In this document: positions 13,314 through 18,976 of the stretch, piece after piece
Layout of the letters: every line of letters starts with the position of its first letter
Position numbering within the stretch: position 1 is the first letter of the stretch
From: CAZKXU01 sp964556665
Lineage (GTDB): Bacteria; Bdellovibrionota_C; UBA2361; CAZKXU01
Length of the DNA: 18,976 nucleotides
Reading direction: 5' to 3'
Assembly: GCA_964556665.1 (NCBI GenBank)
Contig: CAZKXU010000069.1
Coordinates: forward strand, 1 to 18,976
Position numbers and translations under genes: made by a program
The notes under the pieces: model-generated
Told to the model about the DNA's origin: nothing
What the model saw: the letters and a program-made list of their open reading frames with translations, nothing else
Databases searched by the model: none

Positions 13314-14135
13314 TTAGTCACGAATAGTAAACTCTCCAGACATAGTCGGACTATACACTACCTGTAGTTGGCTTGGATCTGTAAACTCAGGACCAGCCTT
13401 ACCATCAGCACTGCAACCCTGTGGCACATAATCAAAAAATTGAAAGACACTACTGAATATACTATAGCTTTGTATTCCAAAGCCACCTATAGTGATATGA
13501 TGGTACGAACCGTCAGTTTGCTGAAAGATTACCTGTCTTCCAATGTTTTTATCTTTGGAAAACCTATTGTCTTCATAGAATACTCTGATAGAAGCAATAT
13601 AAGGCAAATCTGTGTTTTCATCCGTGCCTGTGAATACGAATTCGCAACCTAAACGACCATGATCGTTTTCAGGCAGACAATTCGTCATGTCAACGGTCAT
13701 ACATACATAATGAGTAGCGTCAGGGTTTGCCATGACATATGGACCTTGATCGAGTTGGTATGGGAACTGTCCATCAGCACCAGGATCACCTTTACATGCG
13801 GGATTTATTGCTGGATCGCATGCGGCTCCATCTATACCATCATTTCCATCTTTACCATCAACACCATCCTTTCCATTTTTACCATCTACGCCCGGCAATC
13901 CTTGCGCTCCTGCTGGACCTTGTGGACCAACTGGGCCCTGTGGCCCTACAGCTCCTTGCGATCCTGTAGTCCCATTAGTAGAGATTCCAAGCCGCTGCTG
14001 CAATACATCGACATCAGACTCAATGAGACTCATGCGCTTCTTTAAAGCTTTCGTTACTCTACTGTTGTTATCAGCAAAAACTGTATGAGTTGATAAACCA
14101 AGAACTAGTGTGACTATAAGAAAGTACATTTTCAT
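13314..14135 (-). CDS. Secreted collagen-like protein
   Basis: The ATG at 14135 is chosen because it has an AGGGG ribosome-binding site and starts directly at the signal peptide (MKMYFLIVTLVLGLSTHTVF, then A). The longer frame would need a TTG start. A short heptad-like helix (MSLIESDVDVLQQRLG, 35-50) precedes an uninterrupted Gly-X-Y tract of about 15 triplets from Gly58 to Gly103. The first half is Pro/Gln-rich (GPQGPVGPQGPAG) and the second Asp/Lys-rich (GKNGKDGVDGKDGNDG). A cysteine pair (CDPAINPAC) interrupts it, and three more triplets follow. The final 145 residues form a globular domain of unknown type. A trimeric surface or filament protein is likely, with the helix as trimerisation seed. 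Confidence 0.88.
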   Translation of the reverse strand: MKMYFLIVTLVLGLSTHTVFADNNSRVTKALKKRMSLIESDVDVLQQRLGISTNGTTGSQGAVGPQGPVGPQGPAGAQGLPGVDGKNGKDGVDGKDGNDGIDGAACDPAINPACKGDPGADGQFPYQLDQGPYVMANPDATHYVCMTVDMTNCLPENDHGRLGCEFVFTGTDENTDLPYIASIRVFYEDNRFSKDKNIGRQVIFQQTDGSYHHITIGGFGIQSYSIFSSVFQFFDYVPQGCSADGKAGPEFTDPSQLQVVYSPTMSGEFTIRD

Positions 14136-14303
14136 AACAACCCCTATAAAACCATTAAAAGCCAATACTGCACTTCTCTGAAGATTATCCTATATTTAAT
14201 AAATATTATGAGAGATTGTAGGAAAATGTTGCACGCCGATATCAAAGTAACCCTACACACTGCTGCACGGAGGTGGATTTTGTAATTTTTAATGTGAGTA
14301 AAG

Positions 14304-14380
14304 CACTGGGACCGCGGGCTTCCAGCCCGCATACGAACTTACTGCTACTCCTTTGCGAGCATGATGCCGCGCTCCCAGTG
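14304..14380. repeat. GGGCTTCCAGCCC hairpin repeat, copy 3, with unlike arms
   Basis: The left arm CACTGGGACCGCGGGCTTCC continues AGCCCGCA, as in copies 1 and 2. The right arm (14353-14380), read inversely, is CACTGGGAGCGCGGCATCAT, then GCTCGCAA. The outer 8 bases and the GCG core still pair, but the CTTCCAGCC block is replaced. It lies in the 269-base gap between the J-domain gene and the collagen-like gene, which otherwise holds only the latter's upstream region. Confidence 0.7.
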
Positions 14381-14404
14381 ACATCACTTGCTGATGGAAT
14401 CTGG

Positions 14405-16123
14405 CTATTTGATCTTCTCTTTTAACTCCAAAATCCGTTCATACTTCTGAGTAAGATCGATAAAGCGCTCCGATCTCTCACGACTGCTGTCACGATGAGC
14501 ATCTGGATGAAGGTTTTTTACTGAATTTCTGTAAGCAGTTTTTATAGCTTTCAACTTCGCTGTTTCATCTAGCCCGAATATTTTAAGTAAGCTTCGTAGT
14601 TCATCAAGCTGTGGATTATACTGATTGCGTGACACGAATGCAGGTTTAATTGGCGCCTCCTCCGCCACAGATGAGTGCCCTGAGTTTTTAGCCGTAAATG
14701 CGCCCTGTAAAGGGCCTAGAAGATAAATCCACAAAGGCGGAACACAGAGAAGTAGAAGCAGTAGGACTACAATATATCTGCTAAAATAAGCGCCTTTCCA
14801 TACAAGTTTTACTTTTCTAAATAATGGCAAGCCGGCTTTAATCTCTTTCAGAAGATCTCTAGCTTCAATAACCATTCCTCTCTCTATGAGAATGAGAATC
14901 ACATCAGATCTGAGATAGTCATTCTTTAAGTCCGGATCGGGCCGCAGCTGGGTAATTATATCAAACACCTCACGCACCATAGGCAGATCTCCTATCTGCG
15001 CCAAATACCGAATCTGCTGCTCCAATAATTTAAGGTAAGTTAAATAAATATCAGGATCCTTTCCTGCTATCGCACGCAGCATAAGTGCAATTCGCGGCTC
15101 CAAGGTTAGCGCGAGCTGATTTGCAGCCAGCCCATCTAACGCTCTTTTTACTAAAGCATGCGTACTCGGCGTACGCTTGTTAATGTCCACTAGGGCTAGT
15201 AGGCTCAACGCCCCTTGGTGGTCTCTATTATTAATAGCGGACTCTGCTTTCATGTGAATTAACTGAATCTGGTAGGCACGGGCTCGATTTTGAAATATTG
15301 AGTCGTGCACCTGAACTATGAGATCACCTATCCGATCTAGATCTTGATTCTCAAATGCTCCCTGAACAGCTCGAAACGCATCAGAAAGTGAGCTCATCTC
15401 AGCACAACTACTCTCAGAAGCGCCATAAACCGCAAGGCAGAATGCCGCAATAGCTCCTGCTTCTAGGTTGTTCTGATTAACTTCATAATCATTAAAACGG
15501 GCGCGCAGATATGCTCTAAAGTCCACTCCGTACGCAAATGCATACCGTAAAATATTACCTTTAAACCATGCGATATCTTTGAGCCCAACCTCCAACATCA
15601 TCGCAAAAACCAAGGCTTGTCTGTTCCAGAGCTGAGATGCGTTTAAAAATGCCTGTTCAAAAAGATTGATGTATCCCGGTAATGCCCTTAATTCCTCGAG
15701 GAGCTCCTGATCCTTTTGATTATATCCTGGATGAAGCAGCAATCCATTCAGAGCTCTGGCTGCTAATTCATATTTGGCTAGCGCATTTAGATTTACTACA
15801 AGCTTATGCCAGTCAGCGTTGCTAATTATCCTGATCCTATCCTCCTCTTTCAAGTAGGAATCAAGAATAAATTCATCAAGATTCTGAGGCGCAAGAACTA
15901 AACTCGTTCCAAACAGAGTGAGCTTAATAGAATTGCTATCAATCTCTTCAAAACTATCAACCTGCATCTGTACACCATGTAGATCGAGTGACTCGGCAAT
16001 TAGGTTGTTAAAAATAAAGATTACTAAACAGGGAATCTGAAGAAACAGGATGGATATCCAAGCTCTGCGGAGAAAGCTGTCAGAGAACATAGACATGCTG
16101 CTCACTATTACGTAATTACTCAT
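14405..16123 (-). CDS. Membrane protein with C-terminal J-domain
   Basis: The chosen ATG at 16123 has GGAG just upstream; a GTG 10 codons earlier is the alternative. The product is 572 residues. Transmembrane helix 1 is near 21-41 (ISILFLQIPCLVIFIF). A helical domain of about 400 residues follows, built from repeats that look TPR-like (ALNGLLLHPG, ALVKRALDGLAANQLALTLE). Transmembrane helix 2 is near 450-472 (YIVVLLLLLLCVPPLWIYLL). The tail at about 500-570 is a J-domain: LLKIFGLDETAKLKAIKTAY, then HPD at 539-541. The HPD tripeptide stimulates DnaK ATPase, so the tail should be cytosolic and the middle domain periplasmic. It lies downstream of the DUF1573 gene, probably in the same transcript. 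Confidence 0.85.
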   Translation of the reverse strand: MSNYVIVSSMSMFSDSFLRRAWISILFLQIPCLVIFIFNNLIAESLDLHGVQMQVDSFEEIDSNSIKLTLFGTSLVLAPQNLDEFILDSYLKEEDRIRIISNADWHKLVVNLNALAKYELAARALNGLLLHPGYNQKDQELLEELRALPGYINLFEQAFLNASQLWNRQALVFAMMLEVGLKDIAWFKGNILRYAFAYGVDFRAYLRARFNDYEVNQNNLEAGAIAAFCLAVYGASESSCAEMSSLSDAFRAVQGAFENQDLDRIGDLIVQVHDSIFQNRARAYQIQLIHMKAESAINNRDHQGALSLLALVDINKRTPSTHALVKRALDGLAANQLALTLEPRIALMLRAIAGKDPDIYLTYLKLLEQQIRYLAQIGDLPMVREVFDIITQLRPDPDLKNDYLRSDVILILIERGMVIEARDLLKEIKAGLPLFRKVKLVWKGAYFSRYIVVLLLLLLCVPPLWIYLLGPLQGAFTAKNSGHSSVAEEAPIKPAFVSRNQYNPQLDELRSLLKIFGLDETAKLKAIKTAYRNSVKNLHPDAHRDSSRERSERFIDLTQKYERILELKEKIK

Positions 16124-16158
16124 TAACTCCGAGCCTGTGTGAGCGTAGCTCACACCCT

Positions 16159-16203
16159 GGGGCAGCCACGACTCGACTGGGCTCGCCGAAGTCTGGCTGC
16201 CCC
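16159..16203. repeat. Hairpin between the DUF1573 and J-domain genes
   Basis: GGGGCAGCCA (16159-16168) and TGGCTGCCCC (16194-16203) pair perfectly. GACT and AGTC extend the stem after a one-base bulge. It fills the 113-base space between two minus-strand genes. There is no T-run on the minus-strand side, so it may attenuate or process rather than terminate. Confidence 0.7.
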
Positions 16204-16236
16204 TACAATTTTACCCACAATTATTGAGCAATTACA

Positions 16237-17214
16237 TTACTTCCCTGTGGGGAGTAATCCGTAGACATTCAAGCTAATTGCTTCACTACCCGTTGTTTTA
16301 ACTTTCAACTCCGCCTTAAGATCCTTGGTAACTTTGCTTGGATCAAGCATGACTTTAATTTTATACGATTTCCCAGGCTTTAATTCCTCAAATGATGAAG
16401 TAATTGCGGAATTATCACTAACAATTGAGTCTATTTTTATCCCCTGTTCCCCTTCTAGCTTTACCACCTTACTAAGAGGCTGCGAGCCTGTAATTACACC
16501 GAATGAAACGATTCTAGGCTTAAGAGAAACGGCACTCTCTACTAGAGCATAGACAGGAATGTTAACAGCAGATGTGCGGCCATTTTCAAGCTTTACGATC
16601 ACCCGATCCCTGTGCTCTCCCATAGTCACATCGGGCTTAAGAGTGATTAGCACTTTGGCTCGCTTCTCTGATTTAGATAATAATTTTAGATCAAACCAAT
16701 CTGAGTAACTCTTAAGCTCACCGATCTTTAAGTTCCCATCTGCCCGTGCAGCAAGGTCCACCTCGGCTGAGGCCTTCCCTATACCCGAAGAGGAACGCAC
16801 TACCGAGTTGAAGATTACATTACGCGGCGATATCAATATTTCCGGCTCTATTTTTCCGCTTAACTTTAGCTCTTTTGCACCTTGGGGATCGTTTGTGTAA
16901 AGGCGTACACTCTTATTCTTCTCTCCTGAAAATCCTGCAGTATCAAACTCAACATGCACTAAGGCACTGCTGCCAGGTGCGACTATCTGGTTAGCCAATG
17001 AAGCGACTGTGCATCCACAGCCTGGTACTGCTCTTTCTATTACAAGATCTCCGTTACCTCTATTGATTATCTTAAAATCATGCGAGACCTTAGCACCCTC
17101 TAAAACAGTGCCGAAATTATAGAATGGATCGACGATCTCCAAAGCAGGTTTCTTGATCTCATCAGCAAAACCAATCTGCACAAAAAATAGTAGTGTGAAT
17201 ATAAACTTTTTCAT
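16237..17214 (-). CDS. Secreted DUF1573-domain protein
   Basis: A 325-residue exported protein: signal peptide MKKFIFTLLFFVQIGFA, then a DUF1573 Ig-like beta-sandwich. The diagnostic block is LEIVDPFYNFGTVLEGAKVS, then HDFKIINRGNGDLVIERAV and PGCGCT with Cys66 and Cys68. Further Ig-like repeats follow to the end (SGKIEPEILISPRNVIFNSV, then VALVESAVSLKPRIVSFGVI in outline), as in multi-domain family members. Its ATG overlaps the accC stop codon as ATGA, so it is translationally coupled to accC. Function in the periplasm or on the surface is unknown. Coupling a secreted protein to fatty-acid synthesis genes is notable. Confidence 0.88.
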   Translation of the reverse strand: MKKFIFTLLFFVQIGFADEIKKPALEIVDPFYNFGTVLEGAKVSHDFKIINRGNGDLVIERAVPGCGCTVASLANQIVAPGSSALVHVEFDTAGFSGEKNKSVRLYTNDPQGAKELKLSGKIEPEILISPRNVIFNSVVRSSSGIGKASAEVDLAARADGNLKIGELKSYSDWFDLKLLSKSEKRAKVLITLKPDVTMGEHRDRVIVKLENGRTSAVNIPVYALVESAVSLKPRIVSFGVITGSQPLSKVVKLEGEQGIKIDSIVSDNSAITSSFEELKPGKSYKIKVMLDPSKVTKDLKAELKVKTTGSEAISLNVYGLLPTGK

Positions 17215-18605
17215 CCTAATGCTGCTGCTCCATTAACCTCTTCAACTTCCTCAAATAATTTAACCGAATCAAGAAACTTAGTGTGATGCCTGCCGTTGAC
17301 AAAATCCGGGTGCCGTAAAATACGTCGGTGCAACTCTATGTTGGTTTGAATTCCCTCAATGATATACTCATCCAGCGCTACCAATATTTTGTTAATGCAT
17401 TCGTTTCTATCACGAGCTTTTACTATGAGCTTTGATACAAGGGAATCATAGTATGGCTGCACGGTATAACCGGTATAAAGTGCAGAATCTACCCGCACCC
17501 CATTACCACCAGGTGGATGATAGCTTTTTACAAGGCCCGGAGAAGGAATCATGAGTCGCGGATCTTCGGCATTTACCCGCACCTCGATAACATGTCCACT
17601 AGGTTTTATATCCTTCTGTTCAAAACTTAGCTCAAGTCCCGCTGCCAACCTGATCTGCTGCTTTACAATGTCGATCTCAGTTGCCATCTCAGTTACAGGA
17701 TGTTCAACCTGCAGACGGGTGTTCATTTCAATAAAAAAGAACTGCTCCGCTTCAATATCAACTAGAAATTCAACAGTGCCGACATTTTGATAATTAACGG
17801 ATTGGCATACCGAAACAGCAGCATCCTCAATCTTTCTCTGTAGTTTCGGTGAAAGTCCAGAAGAGGGACTCTCCTCAATAAGCTTCTGATGCCTACGCTG
17901 GATTGAGCAATCTCTTATGCCTAGGTGCAATACATTCTGGAATCGATCCCCTATTACCTGTACTTCGATATGACGAACACGTTTTAGATACTTCTCAACT
18001 AGGAGATGTGCATCTCCAAAGGCTGCCTCAACTTCCCGCTGCGCTGTCTTGAAGGCGATTTCAAACTCAGCAGGATCATTTACAACCTTCATGCCTCGTC
18101 CGCCACCGCCTGCGCAGGCCTTTAACAAAATCGGAAATCCGGCACCTTTTGCAATCTCAAATGCTTCTTTAAAATCTAACAGCCCTTTACTATCACCCGG
18201 CACTGTAGGCACCCCAGCTTTGTCGGCTGCACGACGTGCACGTGCCTTGTCCCCCATAACTCGCATATTGCGAACCGAAGGTCCGATAAAAGTAATTCCG
18301 CAGCTACCGCAGATTTCAGCAAAAGCAGCATTCTCACTAAGAAAACCGTAGCCAGGATGAATAGCGTCAGCTCCTGTTGCCACTGCAGCTGACATTACTG
18401 AGGAGATACTAAGATAGCTCTCCCGCGCCAAGGCTGGTCCGATACAGACACTCTCCGTTGCAAGCTTAACATGTAGGGCATGCTTATCGGCGACTGAATG
18501 TACAGCCACGGTCTTAATTCCTAATTCGTGACAGGCGCGTATGACGCGCAACGCAATTTCGCCACGGTTAGCTATTAATACTTTCTTAAATGGAGGCTTA
18601 AGCAT
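17211..18605 (-). CDS. accC: Acetyl-CoA carboxylase, biotin carboxylase subunit
   Basis: ATP-dependent carboxylation of the biotin on AccB, the first half-reaction of malonyl-CoA formation for fatty-acid synthesis. The 464 residues slightly exceed the usual 447. The N-terminal block is VLIANRGEIALRVIRA (9-24). The ATP-grasp glycine loop is ACAGGGGRGMKVV (163-175). The catalytic and metal-binding block is FIEMNTRLQVEHPVTEM (291-307), and RDCSIQRRHQKLIEE is also intact. It follows accB by 2 bases and overlaps the DUF1573 gene by 4. The extra length is at the C-terminus (SVKLFEEVEEVNGAAALG). Confidence 0.97.
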   Translation of the reverse strand: MLKPPFKKVLIANRGEIALRVIRACHELGIKTVAVHSVADKHALHVKLATESVCIGPALARESYLSISSVMSAAVATGADAIHPGYGFLSENAAFAEICGSCGITFIGPSVRNMRVMGDKARARRAADKAGVPTVPGDSKGLLDFKEAFEIAKGAGFPILLKACAGGGGRGMKVVNDPAEFEIAFKTAQREVEAAFGDAHLLVEKYLKRVRHIEVQVIGDRFQNVLHLGIRDCSIQRRHQKLIEESPSSGLSPKLQRKIEDAAVSVCQSVNYQNVGTVEFLVDIEAEQFFFIEMNTRLQVEHPVTEMATEIDIVKQQIRLAAGLELSFEQKDIKPSGHVIEVRVNAEDPRLMIPSPGLVKSYHPPGGNGVRVDSALYTGYTVQPYYDSLVSKLIVKARDRNECINKILVALDEYIIEGIQTNIELHRRILRHPDFVNGRHHTKFLDSVKLFEEVEEVNGAAALG

Positions 18606-18607
18606 AC

Positions 18608-18976
18608 TTATGCAGAGGGATTAATTAGAAAAAGAGTCTCTCCGTATTCAACTACCTGCCCATCTCCAACAAAAATCCTTTCGATTTTACCGGACATCGG
18701 CGCCTCAATCTCGTTCATTAACTTCATAGCTTCGATAATACAGAGAGTATCTCCTTTTTTAACAGAATCACCCTCCTTAACAAATACATCTGCTTCAGGC
18801 GAAGGTTTACGATAAAATGTCCCTACAATAGGAGACTCTACCTTTTGGAAGTTTGAAGGGAATTCGATAGGTTTAGCTGGCGTTGCTGCTTGATGTGCGT
18901 GACCGTTTAATGTCTGCGAAATTGCAGGTTGAAGATCTACCTGCGCCTGCGATTCTACCATAAGCTGCCGCATCGT
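18608..18976 (-). CDS. accB: Biotin carboxyl carrier protein, 5' end missing
   Basis: Carries biotin between the carboxylase and transferase halves of acetyl-CoA carboxylase. The biotinyl domain is complete: SPIVGTFYRKPSPEADVFVK, then EAMKLMNEIEAPMSG. The modified lysine is the K of AMKLM. The reading frame stays open to the window edge. Typical proteins start some 30-40 residues earlier with a helical segment, so the true N-terminus lies outside; the ATG at 18973 is probably internal. A Gln/Ala/Pro-rich linker follows. It leads the accB-accC-DUF1573 operon. Confidence 0.95.
   Translation of the reverse strand, partial: TMRQLMVESQAQVDLQPAISQTLNGHAHQAATPAKPIEFPSNFQKVESPIVGTFYRKPSPEADVFVKEGDSVKKGDTLCIIEAMKLMNEIEAPMSGKIERIFVGDGQVVEYGETLFLINPSA

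Noticed and set aside
14144..14332. Minus-strand frame of 62 codons upstream of the collagen-like gene
   Set aside because: It begins inside hairpin copy 3, overlaps the upstream region, and has no ribosome-binding site.

Overview
The window is chromosomal DNA from a Gram-negative bacterium of moderate GC (by eye a little above 40%). The Gram-negative call rests on two lipobox lipoproteins, several Sec signal peptides, a periplasm-facing membrane J-protein and a small 4.5S-type SRP RNA. Lineage cannot be fixed from sequence alone. The HDOD and DUF1573 proteins, together with the split accB-accC pair, would fit a proteobacterial or deltaproteobacteria-like group, but this is a weak inference. 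The window holds housekeeping blocks separated by intergenic DNA that is unusually rich in palindromes.

Layout. 1-1370: the end of a palindromic repeat, then hisS on the minus strand. 1371-2750: a hairpin repeat, then a small unknown gene and murI on the plus strand. 2751-3532: two back-to-back repeats, a 71-codon minus-strand gene and a divergent promoter region. 3533-4204: a TIP-like aquaporin gene, followed by a 160-base palindrome. 4418-8858, minus strand: SRP RNA, dnaX, ybaB (ebfC), recR, tRNA-Asn and an HDOD-domain gene, in that order of transcription. ffs-dnaX-ybaB-recR is a classic conserved cluster linking replication, recombination and protein targeting. 8859-9381: about 520 bases without a gene, almost entirely hairpins, including a TIR-bounded 207-base element. 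9382-9765: an unknown basic protein. 9766-10180: four more hairpins. 10181-12151, minus strand: a three-gene operon of a DUF6502-like protein, an extremely acidic lipoprotein and a DUF5666-like secreted protein. A promoter and a perfect 17-base palindrome lie at its head. 12555-13187: an unknown lipoprotein. 13314-14135: a secreted collagen-like protein. 14405-18976, minus strand: accB (cut by the window edge), accC, a DUF1573 protein and a membrane protein with a C-terminal J-domain.

The strongest unexplained signals are four. First, a family of intergenic hairpins has a nearly constant 20-base loop segment: two full copies at 2859-2985 and 9833-9987, and a third at 9129-9218 with an unrelated stem but the same loop. 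Second, the nested-hairpin element at 8905-9111 has terminal inverted repeats. Third, the DUF6502/acidic lipoprotein/DUF5666 operon carries a candidate operator over its start. Fourth, GGGCTTCCAGCCC hairpins are dispersed through the window, one of them with unmatched arms. All boundaries and family names come from reading the sequence; no searches were run.
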